DNA of 64,000 nt from Acidovorax sp. GBBC 1281 (GCF_028473645.1 NZ_CP097269.1:5169501-5233500); one strand, 5' to 3'. Positions 54,783 through 63,770 are shown, numbered from the stretch's first letter. Notes: generated by a model not told the origin, from the sequence alone. Numbers and translations are program-made.

Positions 54783-55454
54783 TCACTGCGAAGGCATGGC
54801 GGCGGGGCGCTGCCCCGCCCAGAGGCTCTTGAGCTGCACCAGTTCGGCGTCGAACCGCTGGTGCACGCGGCGCTTTTCCTGCTCCTGCCCGGCGATGAAC
54901 CGCTGCTGCTCAGCCAGGGCGTCTTCCTGCTCTGCGATCTGGCGGCGCAGGAGCATGGGCGCCTTGCTGGGATCGCGGCGGTAGAACTCCATTTCGGTGT
55001 CGAGCGCCTTGCGCTGGCGCTGCAGGTCGGCCACGCGCTTTTCGGCAACGGCCGTGACCTCGTTGACCTGCTGGATGGCCGCGGCGCGCTCGGCATCGTG
55101 CGAGGCCTGGTCGGGGTAGCGGGCCACCAGCACGCGCTCGCGGCGGCGCTCATCGGCGATGCGGGCGCGCTCCTCGGCCTCCTTGCGGCGCTGGGCCTCC
55201 AGGACGGCGCGCTCCTGGTCGGTGAGGCTGGGGCCCAGGCGCTGGCGCTCAGTGCCCGATGGGCCCAGTACCCGCTGCTCGCGGTCCACGCACTCGGCGA
55301 TGGGCCGGTCCGCCGTGAGGCGACGGCCCTGGGCATTCACACAGGTGTAGATGCCGGCGGTCGAAGAGCCGCTCGGCTGCGCCCCGGCCGGCGTGCCCGC
55401 CAGGCCCGACAGGGCGATCAACCACCAGCCGAATCTCCAGGCCGTCTTGCTCAA
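54783..55454 (-). CDS. DUF4124-domain exported protein with coiled coil
   Basis: 223-aa protein with a signal peptide (WWLIALSGLAGTPAGAQ) followed by a short DUF4124-like segment, IYTCVNAQGRRLTADRPIAEC, in which two Cys flank the conserved motif. Residues about 80-215 are a long charged coiled coil (EAQRRKEAEERARIADERR, KRVADLQRQRKALDTE). Probably periplasmic. Function unknown. It ends next to gatB and starts 5 bp from the pyrE stop; same strand as pyrE, so it may be co-transcribed. Confidence 0.88.
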   Translation of the reverse strand: MSKTAWRFGWWLIALSGLAGTPAGAQPSGSSTAGIYTCVNAQGRRLTADRPIAECVDREQRVLGPSGTERQRLGPSLTDQERAVLEAQRRKEAEERARIADERRRERVLVARYPDQASHDAERAAAIQQVNEVTAVAEKRVADLQRQRKALDTEMEFYRRDPSKAPMLLRRQIAEQEDALAEQQRFIAGQEQEKRRVHQRFDAELVQLKSLWAGQRPAAMPSQ

Positions 55455-55459
55455 ACGAA

Positions 55460-56158
55460 CTACCCCCCTTGCACGCCGTAGCGCTGGCGGTACGCCAGCA
55501 CGTGATCATGGTGGGTGTGCACGCCCGGCTCCCCACTCTGGGCCAAATACTGCAATAAATCTGCCAGCTTGGCGATGGTGCATACCTGCATGCCCAGGTG
55601 GTCGCGCACGTACTGCACGGCGCTGTGCTCCACGTCCTGGCCGTTCTCGGTCGCTTTCTCCTGGCGGTCGAGGGCGATGGCCATGGCATGGGGCTGTGCG
55701 CCCGCGGCGCGGATCAGCGCGATCGACTCCCGCGCCGCGGTGCCGGCGGACATCACGTCGTCCACGATCAGCACGCGGCCACGCAGCGGGGCACCCACCA
55801 GCGTGCCGCCTTCGCCGTGGTCCTTGGCTTCCTTGCGGTTGTAGGCAAAGGGCACGTTGCGCCCGTGCCGCGCCAGTTCGACGGCCACCGTGGCCGCCAG
55901 CGGAATGCCTTTGTACGCGGGACCGAACACCATGTCGAATTCGATGCCGCTCGCCAGCAGGGCTTTTGCATAGAATTCGGCCAGCCTGCCCATCTTGGCG
56001 CCGTCGTCGAACAGCCCGGCGTTGAAGAAATACGGGCTCAAGCGGCCTGCCTTGGTCTTGAATTCGCCGAAGCGCAGCACCCCCGCTTCCACGGCGAATT
56101 GCACGAAGTCCTGCGCCAGGCGGTCCTGTTCCACCGATTGCGCCTTGTCTGTCACCAT
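55460..56158 (-). CDS. pyrE: Orotate phosphoribosyltransferase
   Basis: 232-aa enzyme making orotidine monophosphate from orotate and PRPP in pyrimidine synthesis. The PRPP-binding motif VLIVDDVMSAGTA and the flexible-loop NRKEAKDHGEGG are clear. ATG at 56158 is preceded by AAGGGGTG. Its start codon overlaps that of xthA on the other strand inside CCATGG. The next gene downstream on the same strand is the DUF4124 protein. Confidence 0.95.
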   Translation of the reverse strand: MVTDKAQSVEQDRLAQDFVQFAVEAGVLRFGEFKTKAGRLSPYFFNAGLFDDGAKMGRLAEFYAKALLASGIEFDMVFGPAYKGIPLAATVAVELARHGRNVPFAYNRKEAKDHGEGGTLVGAPLRGRVLIVDDVMSAGTAARESIALIRAAGAQPHAMAIALDRQEKATENGQDVEHSAVQYVRDHLGMQVCTIAKLADLLQYLAQSGEPGVHTHHDHVLAYRQRYGVQGG

Positions 56159-56972
56159 GGATTCACCCCTTTTCAAATTAACGAGCCTCAACCTCAACGG
56201 CATCCGCTCCGCCGCATCCAAGGGGGTGGAGGCATGGATCGCCGCAACGCGGCCGGATTGTATTTGCGTGCAGGAGATCAAGGCGCAGTCGGCCGACATG
56301 CTGGGCCGCTTCGAACACTTGGCGGGCCTGAAAGGGCACTTTCACTTCGCGGCCAAGAAGGGCTATTCGGGCGTGGGCATCTACTCGCGCCACGAGCCGA
56401 GCGACGTGCGCATCGGCTACGGCTCGCAGGAGTTCGATGCCGAGGGCCGCTACGTGGAAGCCCGCTTCGACACGCCCGCGCGCAAGCTGTCGATCATCAG
56501 CGCGTACTTTCCGAGCGGCTCCTCGGGCGAAGAGCGCCAGCTGGCCAAGTTCCGCTTCCTGGACGAGTTCCATCCCCACCTCATGCGCACCAAGGGCGAG
56601 CGCGAGTTCATCCTCTGCGGCGACATCAACATCGCCCATCAGGCCATCGATCTCAAGAACTGGCGCAGCAACCAGAAGAACAGCGGCTTCCTTCCGCAGG
56701 AGCGCGAGTGGATGACAAAGTTGTTGCACATAACTGATGAAGGCGGCGGGCTGATAGACGTTTACCGTCAGTTACAACCAGACGCCACGGACACGGCCTA
56801 CACGTGGTGGAGCAACCGAGGGCAGGCCTACGCAAACAACGTCGGATGGCGGCTGGACTACCACCTGGCCACGCCGGCCATCGCAGCCCTGGCCCGCACC
56901 GAGCACATCTACAAGACCGAGAAGTTTTCGGACCATGCGCCGATCACGATCGGGTATGACATGGTGTTGTAA
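56157..56972 (+). CDS. xthA: Exodeoxyribonuclease III (AP endonuclease)
   Basis: 271-aa DNA repair nuclease of the ExoIII family, cutting at abasic sites and removing 3' blocks. Catalytic motifs: LNLNGIRSA, CVQEIKAQ (metal Glu), LCGDINIAH (Asp/Asn), and the final WRLDYHLAT with FSDHAPITIGYD (His). The ATG at 56157 overlaps the pyrE start on the opposite strand; no ribosome site precedes it, so initiation may be weak or on a leaderless transcript. A milder AT-rich spot lies at about 56710-56790. Confidence 0.95.
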   Translation: MDSPLFKLTSLNLNGIRSAASKGVEAWIAATRPDCICVQEIKAQSADMLGRFEHLAGLKGHFHFAAKKGYSGVGIYSRHEPSDVRIGYGSQEFDAEGRYVEARFDTPARKLSIISAYFPSGSSGEERQLAKFRFLDEFHPHLMRTKGEREFILCGDINIAHQAIDLKNWRSNQKNSGFLPQEREWMTKLLHITDEGGGLIDVYRQLQPDATDTAYTWWSNRGQAYANNVGWRLDYHLATPAIAALARTEHIYKTEKFSDHAPITIGYDMVL

Positions 56973-57015
56973 GCGCAGCACGCAGCTGCGGCGGGCATCC
57001 ACCCGCTTGCAGGAC

Positions 57016-57038
57016 GACGGCCCTGCCGGGCGGCCGTC
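57016..57038. terminator. Hairpin after xthA
   Basis: GACGGCC (57016-57022) pairs with GGCCGTC (57032-57038) over a 9-nt loop, between xthA and the convergent gene ending at 57061. No T-run, so only a probable terminator. Confidence 0.4.
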
Positions 57039-57060
57039 TCCCGTTGCGGGCATGGGCCGG

Positions 57061-57906
57061 TCAGCGGTGAGCGGCTGCGGCCAGTTCGGCCGCGAAGGCC
57101 TGGGCCTGCTCCGGCGCCACCAAGGCCTCTTCGTCCTTGCGGATCAGCCCTGCGACTTGGCCGTCATCGGTAATCAGGCGCTTGACGTAGAAGCCATAGC
57201 CGGTCTTGCCGTTGTTGGGATACCAGTCGCCCTCGCCCTCGTTCACGCTGTACTTGAAGAGATAGGTGTGCTGCGTGGTGCTGGAGTTGGAAAAGAACTT
57301 GACGCAAAACACGAAGCCCACCAGACCGCCGCTGACCTGGTGTTCACACATCAGATTGCTGGACGGCGCGGAGATCGTCCCGCTACCGGTGCTGGTGGCA
57401 TTGCCCACGGCTGTGAACGTGGGAGTCTCAACGCCCCAGCCCAGCGTGGGCGAGTACGTCGTGAACAACCAGCTGCCTTTCAGGCTTTGCGGTACGGCCG
57501 CGTAACCGAAGTTGAAGCGCGAGATGGCCTTTTCGCTCTCGCCGGGGAAGGTGATGAAACCGCTCACGCCGTCGACGAAGCGGATCTTGACCGCGCCCGC
57601 GTTGCCCTTTTCAGTGCCCGAGCGGTCTTCGCTGCCCAGGAACCGGCCCCCTTCGTAGGACTTGAGATCGGCCGTGACCTGGTTGTCCACCACATTGCCC
57701 ACGGCCAGGTAGAACGTGGACTTGCCGGTGTTCTCGTACGCATACATCTGCATCACCAGCGTGCCGTTCTGCACGTCGATGCCGAAGCCGCGGCCGGGCT
57801 TGCCGTTGACCTCGGAGGTCACCACCCACGTGCCCGCCTGGGGGATGAACGCATGGGCCACGCCCGCACCGAAAACAAAGGCCGCAGCCACCAGCTTTTT
57901 GAACAT
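57061..57906 (-). CDS. Exported protein of unknown function
   Basis: 281-aa protein with signal peptide (MFKKLVAAAFVFGAGVAHA). ATG 57906 has GGGAGCG before it and is preferred to a start ten codons earlier. The mature part is beta-rich, with TWVVTSEVNGKPGRGFGIDVQ and GTLVMQMYAYENTGKSTFYLAVG, then a repeat-like second half (GSWLFTTYSPTLGWGVET). Two Cys (LMCEHQ, VFCVKF) may pair. I recognise no family. Moderate GC. It stands between convergent xthA and a divergent hydrolase gene. Confidence 0.8.
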   Translation of the reverse strand: MFKKLVAAAFVFGAGVAHAFIPQAGTWVVTSEVNGKPGRGFGIDVQNGTLVMQMYAYENTGKSTFYLAVGNVVDNQVTADLKSYEGGRFLGSEDRSGTEKGNAGAVKIRFVDGVSGFITFPGESEKAISRFNFGYAAVPQSLKGSWLFTTYSPTLGWGVETPTFTAVGNATSTGSGTISAPSSNLMCEHQVSGGLVGFVFCVKFFSNSSTTQHTYLFKYSVNEGEGDWYPNNGKTGYGFYVKRLITDDGQVAGLIRKDEEALVAPEQAQAFAAELAAAAHR

Positions 57907-58012
57907 CGCTCCCTCTCTCTTTCGCATTGACGACAATGGCGCCAGCCCTCCGATGAATGCTGAAGCGCGAACCCGAAATCATCGCCGTGAAGCCTGAATA
58001 CTAACTTACACG

Positions 58013-58651
58013 ATGTTGCAATATTTCACATTACCCGTCACCGCTTTCCAGCAGAACTGCTCGTTGGTGTGGTGCGACGAAACCCTTCTGGCCGCGGTGA
58101 TCGATCCCGGTGGGGACTTGCCGGCCATCCTCGCCCAGGCGGAGCGGCGGCAGCTGAAGCTGGAGCAGATCTGGCTCACCCACGCCCACATCGACCATGC
58201 GGGCGGAGCGGGCGAGCTGGCCCGCACCCAGGCGCTGCCCATCGTCGGGCCGCATCCCGGGGACCAGTTCTGGATCGACGGGCTGCCGCAGCAAAGCGCG
58301 ATGTTCGGCTTTCCGCCTGCGGAGTCCTTCACGCCCACACGGTGGCTGGACGATGGCGACACGGTGCAGATCGGCAAGGAGACGCTGGCGGTGCGCCACT
58401 GCCCCGGCCACACGCCGGGCCACGTGGTGTTCCACGCGCCCCAGATCGAGCGGGCTTTCGTGGGCGATGTGCTGTTTGCCGGCAGCATCGGACGCACCGA
58501 CTTTCCCCAGGGCAATCACCAGCAGCTCATCGACAGCATCACGCAGCGCCTGTGGCCGATGGGCGACGGCACGGTTTTCATCCCGGGGCACGGGCCGGAG
58601 AGCAGCTTCGGGCGCGAGCGCAAGAGCAACCCGTACGTGGGCGGGACCTGA
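58013..58651 (+). CDS. Metallo-beta-lactamase-fold hydrolase (glyoxalase II-like)
   Basis: 212-aa binuclear-zinc hydrolase. The metal motif THAHIDH is at residues 56-62 (H57, H59, D61, H62), with further ligands in CPGHTPGH, FVGDVLF and IPGHGPES. The short length and GSIGRTDFPQG fit the YcbL/GloB-like type II group, which hydrolyses S-lactoylglutathione or related thioesters. ATG 58013. The adjacent M48 gene is convergent. Confidence 0.92.
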   Translation: MLQYFTLPVTAFQQNCSLVWCDETLLAAVIDPGGDLPAILAQAERRQLKLEQIWLTHAHIDHAGGAGELARTQALPIVGPHPGDQFWIDGLPQQSAMFGFPPAESFTPTRWLDDGDTVQIGKETLAVRHCPGHTPGHVVFHAPQIERAFVGDVLFAGSIGRTDFPQGNHQQLIDSITQRLWPMGDGTVFIPGHGPESSFGRERKSNPYVGGT

Positions 58652-58679
58652 TCCGCGCCCCACGCCGACCCCGGTCGAC

Positions 58680-59579
58680 TCACCCCCGGCGCGCCGCCTG
58701 GTACAGCCCCTGCACCCGCGGCACGTTCTGCTCCAGCTGGCGGATGCGCTCCGGCCCGCTGGGGTGGGTGGAGAGAAACGCGATGCCGCCCTGGCCGCTG
58801 GTGGCCTCGCCCATCTTGCGCCACAGGCTCACCGAGGCGTCGGGGTTGTAGCCGGCGCGGGCGGCCAGTTCCAGGCCCACCAAGTCGGCTTCGGTCTCGT
58901 CGCCACGGCTGAACTTCAACGTGATGAGCTGCGTGCCCAGGTTGGCCGCTGCGTTGCCCAGGTCGCCCAGGCCCAGCAGTTGCGCCCCGAGGGACAGGCC
59001 CACGCTGGTGGCCTGGGTTTTGGCCAGGCGGGCGCGGGCGTGTTCGCGCAGCGCGTGGGCCATTTCGTGGCCCATGATCATCGCGGCCTCGTCGTCGGTG
59101 AGCTTGAGCTGGTCCAGGATGCCGGTGTAGAAGGCGATCTTGCCGCCCGGCATGCAGAAGGCGTTGATCTGCTTGCTGCCGATCAGGTTGACCTCCCACT
59201 GCCACTGGCGGGCCCGGTCGTTCCATTGGGCGGTGTAGGGGATCAGGCGCTGGGCGATGGCGCGCAGGCGCTGCAGCTGCGCATTGTCGGGTCCGGCCAG
59301 CGCGCGCTGCGCCTTGGCCTTGCCCATCATTTCGCTGTACTGCTGGTTGGCGGCGGTCTCGATCGTCTCGGCCGGCACCAGCTTGCGCATGCCCGAGGCG
59401 GACCCCACGTCCACCTGCGCCAGCGCGGGCCCCGCGACGGAGGCCCCGGCCGCCAGCAGGAAGCCGCGGCGGGCGTTCCAGGCACCGCCGCGCAGGCTGC
59501 AGAACCGGCAACAGGCCGTGGCGGAATCGGTCTCGGCAGGCGCCGGAGCGCGGGGATCGGGGGCGGGCAGGTGCGACAT
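58680..59579 (-). CDS. M48-family zinc metallopeptidase, Tat-like export signal
   Basis: 299-aa periplasmic peptidase. The zinc motif HEMAH is at residues 171-175, third ligand in ETEADLVGLELAARAGYNP. The N-terminus reads NARRGFLLAAGASVAGPALA, a twin-arginine-like signal preceded by about 35 residues with a CCRFC cluster that is unusual before a signal peptide; a later start would remove it, but no better start codon with ribosome site was seen. Such peptidases (BepA/LoiP-like) handle damaged outer-membrane proteins. Monocistronic. Confidence 0.88.
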   Translation of the reverse strand: MSHLPAPDPRAPAPAETDSATACCRFCSLRGGAWNARRGFLLAAGASVAGPALAQVDVGSASGMRKLVPAETIETAANQQYSEMMGKAKAQRALAGPDNAQLQRLRAIAQRLIPYTAQWNDRARQWQWEVNLIGSKQINAFCMPGGKIAFYTGILDQLKLTDDEAAMIMGHEMAHALREHARARLAKTQATSVGLSLGAQLLGLGDLGNAAANLGTQLITLKFSRGDETEADLVGLELAARAGYNPDASVSLWRKMGEATSGQGGIAFLSTHPSGPERIRQLEQNVPRVQGLYQAARRG

Positions 59580-59688
59580 GGGCGGCAGTCTAGCCGCAGG
59601 CCGGGGGCCCGGTCTGTCAGCCGGAAGCCATCCCTGGGCCCTTTTTCAGCGCGCCGATGCGAGGCGCCGGTCGCCCCCCCCTGCGCGC

Positions 59689-60615
59689 CTACCGGCGCAA
59701 CTCTGCGCGGATCACCACCAGCAGGCCCAGCAGCACCAGCCCCAGGCCGCTCCAGGCCGCAAGCGGCTGCCGCTCCCCGACGATCGCCACGGCCAGCACG
59801 AAGGCGGCCACCGGCTCGACCAACGTCAGCGTGACGCTGGTCGCCCCAGCGATGTGGCGCAGTCCGCTGGAAAACGCCACATAGGCCAGGCCGGACACCA
59901 CCACGCCCAGATAGACGACCACGGCCAGCGACGGCAGGCTCCATTGCGGCACGCCGGCCAGCAGCCATGCCATGGGCAGCGCCAGCAGCGCGGCGCCGGT
60001 GAACACGCAGAAGTTGACCCAGCCGGTGGAGGCCCGCGCCACCAGCCGCTTGTTCACCAGCGCGTAGCTGGCGTATGACAGGCCGGCCAGCAGGCACAGC
60101 GCCAGCCCCGGCCAGGACGGCCCGGCCCCCGCGCCCTTGCTGAGCACCATCAGCACGCCGCCGGCCACGCTGACGGCGGTGCCCAGCCACCACAGGCCGA
60201 TCAGGGGCGCGCGCAGCAGCACGGCCTGGATCAGGCCCGCCCAGATGGGGCCGCTGCCGATGGCCACCGCCGTGCCCACGCCCACGCCGGTGCGCTGCAC
60301 GCCGGCATAAAAGCAGATGCTGTAGCCCGCCACGCCGGCCGACGCCAGCGCGAGCCAATGCGCGGGCAGGCGGTCCGAGGGGGTGGGGTCCGGTGCCGGG
60401 CCGCGCCGCTGCGCGCGTTGGCGCGCCAGCCCGCGCGCAGCGATGAGCAGCACCGAGAAGAAGGCGCTGGCCACCGCCAGTTGCGCGGCCCCCACCCAGA
60501 AGGGCGACAGGCCGCCCGCGCCCAGGCTTTGCGCCGTGCCGGTGGTGCCCCAGAGCGTGGAGGCGAGCAGCACCAGAGCGATGCCGCGGGTGGAATGGGG
60601 GGAAGGGGTCGTCAT
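59689..60615 (-). CDS. EamA/DMT-superfamily exporter
   Basis: 308-aa ten-helix transporter: ALVLLASTLWGTTGTAQSLG opens repeat one, LALCLLAGLSYASYALVNKRL repeat two, and SVTLTLVEPVAAFVLAVAIVGE closes. ATG 60615 is chosen (MTTPSPHSTRG). An AraC-type regulator gene lies 135 bp upstream on the same strand, with a dispersed repeat copy between, so it may be the regulated target. Substrate unknown. Confidence 0.9.
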   Translation of the reverse strand: MTTPSPHSTRGIALVLLASTLWGTTGTAQSLGAGGLSPFWVGAAQLAVASAFFSVLLIAARGLARQRAQRRGPAPDPTPSDRLPAHWLALASAGVAGYSICFYAGVQRTGVGVGTAVAIGSGPIWAGLIQAVLLRAPLIGLWWLGTAVSVAGGVLMVLSKGAGAGPSWPGLALCLLAGLSYASYALVNKRLVARASTGWVNFCVFTGAALLALPMAWLLAGVPQWSLPSLAVVVYLGVVVSGLAYVAFSSGLRHIAGATSVTLTLVEPVAAFVLAVAIVGERQPLAAWSGLGLVLLGLLVVIRAELRR

Positions 60616-60692
60616 GCCGCCATGGTGCCGCGGGCGGGCGGCGCAAATGTCGAGCAACGCGCGAAGTGCGGGTCGGCAGGCCATGCGCCGAA

Positions 60693-60748
60693 TCGGCCTC
60701 CACCGCAATCAACACTATGGCGTGCAGCTACAAAAACAATAGCGCTTG
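60693..60748 (-). repeat. Dispersed AT-rich repeat, copy E
   Basis: On the minus strand GCTATTGTTTTTGTAGC followed by a tail ending GGTGGAGGCC. It abuts the stop codon of the AraC-type gene and separates it from the EamA exporter. Confidence 0.65.
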
Positions 60749-60750
60749 AT

Positions 60751-61422
60751 TCAGGCACGCAGCGCGCGGGCGCCGGTGCCCCGGTCGCGGCGCAGCGCAT
60801 ACGCCAGGGCGCTCGCGCTCGCATAGCCGGTGCGCAGGGCCACGGTGTCCAGCGGAACGCCCTGGGCCAGCTCGCGGGCGGCGGCATCCAGGCGCTCGCC
60901 GCGCAGCCAGGCCTGGGGCGTGCGGCCGGTCAGCGCCAGCCAGCGGGCATGAAAGCGCTGGGGGCTCAGGAAACACAGGGCCGCCATGCGCACCGTGGGC
61001 CAGTCCTCGTGCAGGGCGGCACGCACGGCGCGCTCCAGCCGCTCCGGGGCGATGGCGCGGCGCGCGAGCACGCGCGGGGCCTGCAGGATCTGGGCGAGCC
61101 GCAGCGCGGCATCGTCGCTGGCGGCGAAGGCCCGGTGCTCGGGCGCGATGGCGAAGCGCCGCACGCGCGCGACGCTGGGCTGGTCGGGCGCGTCGATCAC
61201 GAACATCCGCGCGCCGGGCGGGGCCAGGAACGCGTGCGCCGTGCCGGCCGGAATGACCATGCCGCAGGTGGTGTCCACGAAGGCGGCGCGGCCCGCCACC
61301 TCCAGCTCCATGCGCCCGTGCAGCGCGTAGAGCACCTGCGCGTGGCCGTGCGCATGCGCGGCGTGTTCGCCGCTATAGCAGCGCACCGAGCAGGTGGGAT
61401 GGAGGACGGCGGCGTGGCCCAT
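60751..61422 (-). CDS. AraC-family transcriptional regulator with cupin sensor
   Basis: About 223 aa (start uncertain among 61449, 61431 and 61422). The N-terminal cupin part has HAHGHAQVLYALHGRMELEVAG and VIPAGTAHAF, the C-terminal part two helix-turn-helix units (MAALCFLSPQRFHARWLALTG and LDTVALRTGYASASALAYALRRD). It may control the EamA exporter downstream on the same strand. The effector ligand is unknown. Confidence 0.87.
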   Translation of the reverse strand: MGHAAVLHPTCSVRCYSGEHAAHAHGHAQVLYALHGRMELEVAGRAAFVDTTCGMVIPAGTAHAFLAPPGARMFVIDAPDQPSVARVRRFAIAPEHRAFAASDDAALRLAQILQAPRVLARRAIAPERLERAVRAALHEDWPTVRMAALCFLSPQRFHARWLALTGRTPQAWLRGERLDAAARELAQGVPLDTVALRTGYASASALAYALRRDRGTGARALRA

Positions 61423-61531
61423 GGCGCGCATCGTAGCGGCACGGCGCACGCACGGCCGGCGCGCCCCCGGGGAAGGGTGCGGATAATCCCTGCGATCCCC
61501 CTACCCGGCCCGCCCCCGCCCACCCCTTCCG

Positions 61532-62866
61532 ATGCCCCCAGACCACGCCCCCGCCACCGCCCCCCGCCGCAGTTGGCGCGAGGCCTGGCTCGTCTACCTC
61601 GAACCGGCCAGCCTGCGCATGCTGGCGCTGGGGTTCTCCGCCGGGCTGCCGCTGCTGCTGGTGCTGGGCACGCTGTCGTTCTGGCTGCGCGAGGCGGGCC
61701 TGGACCGCACCACCATCGGCTACCTGAGCTGGGTGGGCCTGGCCTACGCGTTCAAGTGGGTGTGGGCGCCACTGGTGGACCGCATGCCGCTGCCGCTGCT
61801 CACGCGCTGGCTGGGGCGCCGGCGCGGCTGGCTGGTGGTGTCGCAGGCGATGGTGATGGCGGGCCTCGTGGGCATGGCGTTCAACGACCCGCGCGTGGCG
61901 CTCGAACCACTGGTGTGGTGCGCGCTGGCCGTGGCGTTCGGCTCGGCCACGCAGGACATCGCGCTGGACGCCTTCCGCATCGAATCGGCCGACGCCGACC
62001 GCCAGGCGGCGCTGGCCGCCACCTACCAGACGGGCTACCGCCTGGCGATGATCTGGGCCGGCGCGGGCGTGCTGTGGGTGGCCGCGCGCGCCGAGCTGCC
62101 CGGCCTCGCCGGCTACCAGCACGGCGCCTGGCAGGCGGCCTACCTGACGATGGCCGCCTCGATGCTGGTGGGCACCGCGACCGTGCTGCTGTCGCGCGAG
62201 CCCGTGCCGCGCCCGCTGCCGCCCGCACGCAACCCGGCCGAGTGGCTGCGCGGCGCGCTGGTCGATCCGTTCGCGGACTTCATCGGGCGCTACCGCTGGC
62301 AGGCGGCGCTGATCCTGGCGCTCATCGCCGTGTACCGCATCAGCGACGTGGTGATGGGCATCATGGCCAACCCGTTCTACGTGGACATGGGCTACACCAA
62401 GGACGAGGTCGCCGCGGTCACCAAGGTGTTCGGCGTGCTGATGACGCTGGCCGGCGCCTTCGTGGGCGGCGTGCTGTCCATGCGCCTGGGCGTGATGCGC
62501 GTGCTGATGCTGGGCGCAGTGCTCAGTGCCTGCAGCAACCTGCTGTTCGCCTGGCTGGGCCTGCGCGGGCACGACGTGACCGGGCTGGTCTTCGTGGTGT
62601 CGGCCGACAACCTGGCGGGGGGCATCGCGTCGGCGGCGTTCATCGCCTACCTGTCCAGCCTCACCAACGTGCAGTATTCGGCCACGCAGTACGCGCTGTT
62701 CAGCTCCATGATGCTGCTGGCGCCCAAGTGGATCGCGGGCTTTTCGGGGCGCTTCGTGGACGCCTTCGGCTACACCGAGTTTTTCGTGGGGACGGCGCTG
62801 CTGGGACTGCCGGTGCTGGTGCTGGTGCTGGTGGCGCCCAGGATCGAAACGCCCCCACGCCGGTGA
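61532..62866 (+). CDS. AmpG-like MFS permease
   Basis: 444-aa major-facilitator protein with 12 helices, similar to AmpG muropeptide permeases that import anhydro-muropeptides for cell-wall recycling. Marks: LALGFSAGLPLLLVLGTLSFWLREAG, YAFKWVWAPLVDR, SATQDIALDAFRIE and KVFGVLMTLAGAF. ATG 61532. Just downstream lies a CpxR-like envelope-stress regulator. Substrate assignment is by family only. Confidence 0.87.
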   Translation: MPPDHAPATAPRRSWREAWLVYLEPASLRMLALGFSAGLPLLLVLGTLSFWLREAGLDRTTIGYLSWVGLAYAFKWVWAPLVDRMPLPLLTRWLGRRRGWLVVSQAMVMAGLVGMAFNDPRVALEPLVWCALAVAFGSATQDIALDAFRIESADADRQAALAATYQTGYRLAMIWAGAGVLWVAARAELPGLAGYQHGAWQAAYLTMAASMLVGTATVLLSREPVPRPLPPARNPAEWLRGALVDPFADFIGRYRWQAALILALIAVYRISDVVMGIMANPFYVDMGYTKDEVAAVTKVFGVLMTLAGAFVGGVLSMRLGVMRVLMLGAVLSACSNLLFAWLGLRGHDVTGLVFVVSADNLAGGIASAAFIAYLSSLTNVQYSATQYALFSSMMLLAPKWIAGFSGRFVDAFGYTEFFVGTALLGLPVLVLVLVAPRIETPPRR

Positions 62867-62901
62867 TTTTCATGCCGGCATAACTATCAATTCAGTAGCA
62901 T
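62861..62901 (-). repeat. Dispersed AT-rich repeat, copy F (degenerate)
   Basis: On the minus strand GCTACTGAATTGATAGT followed by ATGCCGGCATGAAAAT, most like copy C. It overlaps the last codons of the AmpG-like gene. Confidence 0.45.
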
Positions 62902-62969
62902 ACGGAGCACGCCACGCCGGCCCGGCCTGCGCGGCCGCAAAATGGCCCCGGCTGGGAGGATGCCCCTGG

Positions 62970-62984
62970 TTTACCTAACTTTAC
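62970..62984 (-). promoter_or_regulatory. Perfect CpxR-type box upstream of the CpxR-like gene
   Basis: TTTAC-CTAAC-TTTAC on the plus strand equals GTAAA-N5-GTAAA on the minus strand, the published CpxR consensus, with no mismatch. It lies 64 bp before the start codon of a CpxR-like regulator, suggesting autoregulation. Confidence 0.7.
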
Positions 62985-63048
62985 GGGGACTTCAACGCAA
63001 CGACGCCCCCCGGCGCGACGATGAAGCCTCCCCCAAAGGACACCCGCC

Positions 63049-63765
63049 ATGAGCTCTCAACTGTTGATGATCGAAGACGACTTCCGCCTCGCCCAGATGG
63101 TGGGGGAATACCTCGGCCAGTCGGGCCTGGAAGTGACGCACATGGCCGATGGCAAGAGCGGCATGGCGCGCCTGCAGGGGGGCGATGCGGGGCCCCTGCC
63201 CGACCTGGTGATCCTGGACCTCATGCTGCCGGACATGGACGGGCTCGAAGTGTGCCGCCGCATCCGCTCGCTGCAGGGGCCGGCGGCGCAGGTGCCGGTG
63301 CTCATGCTGACCGCCAAGGGCGACCCGATGGACCGCATCATCGGCCTGGAGCTGGGCGCCGACGACTACCTGCCCAAGCCGTTCGAGCCGCGCGAGTTGC
63401 TCGCCCGCATCCGCGCCATCCTGCGCCGGCGCACCGACGGCGGCACGCCCGCCGCGCAGGTGCTGCGCTTCGGCTCGCTGGAGATCGACCGCGACGCGCG
63501 CACCGTCACCGTGAGCGGGCAGGCGGCCGAACTCACCTCCTACCAGTTCGACCTGCTGGTGGCGCTGGCCGAACGCGCGGGCCGCGTGCTCACGCGCGAC
63601 CAGATCATGGAGGCCGTGCGCGGCCGCGAGCTGGAAGCCTTCGACCGCTCCATCGACGTGCACATGGGCCGCATCCGCGCCGCGATCGAGCAGGATGCCA
63701 AGAACCCGCGCCGCATCCTCACGGTGCGCGGCGTGGGCTATGTGTTCGCCAAGCAGCAAGATTGA
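63049..63765 (+). CDS. cpxR: CpxR-like OmpR-family response regulator
   Basis: 238-aa regulator. Receiver: IEDD acidic pocket, phospho-acceptor Asp57 (LVILDLMLPDMDG), MLTAKG and DYLPKPF. DNA-binding: LTSYQFDLLVALAERAGRVL, then EAFDRSIDVHMGRIR and LTVRGVGYVF. The FDRSIDVH segment and LGLELGADDYLPKPF are close to CpxR, and a perfect GTAAA-N5-GTAAA box stands upstream. It is followed by a sensor kinase gene 5 bp downstream. In enterics CpxAR answers envelope protein stress. Confidence 0.88.
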   Translation: MSSQLLMIEDDFRLAQMVGEYLGQSGLEVTHMADGKSGMARLQGGDAGPLPDLVILDLMLPDMDGLEVCRRIRSLQGPAAQVPVLMLTAKGDPMDRIIGLELGADDYLPKPFEPRELLARIRAILRRRTDGGTPAAQVLRFGSLEIDRDARTVTVSGQAAELTSYQFDLLVALAERAGRVLTRDQIMEAVRGRELEAFDRSIDVHMGRIRAAIEQDAKNPRRILTVRGVGYVFAKQQD

Positions 63766-63770
63766 CCCCC

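Noticed and set aside
56700..56790. Second AT-rich spot, inside xthA
   Set aside because: Only a mild drop (about half G+C) over a short stretch, protein sequence is as expected for the family; not strong enough to claim transfer.
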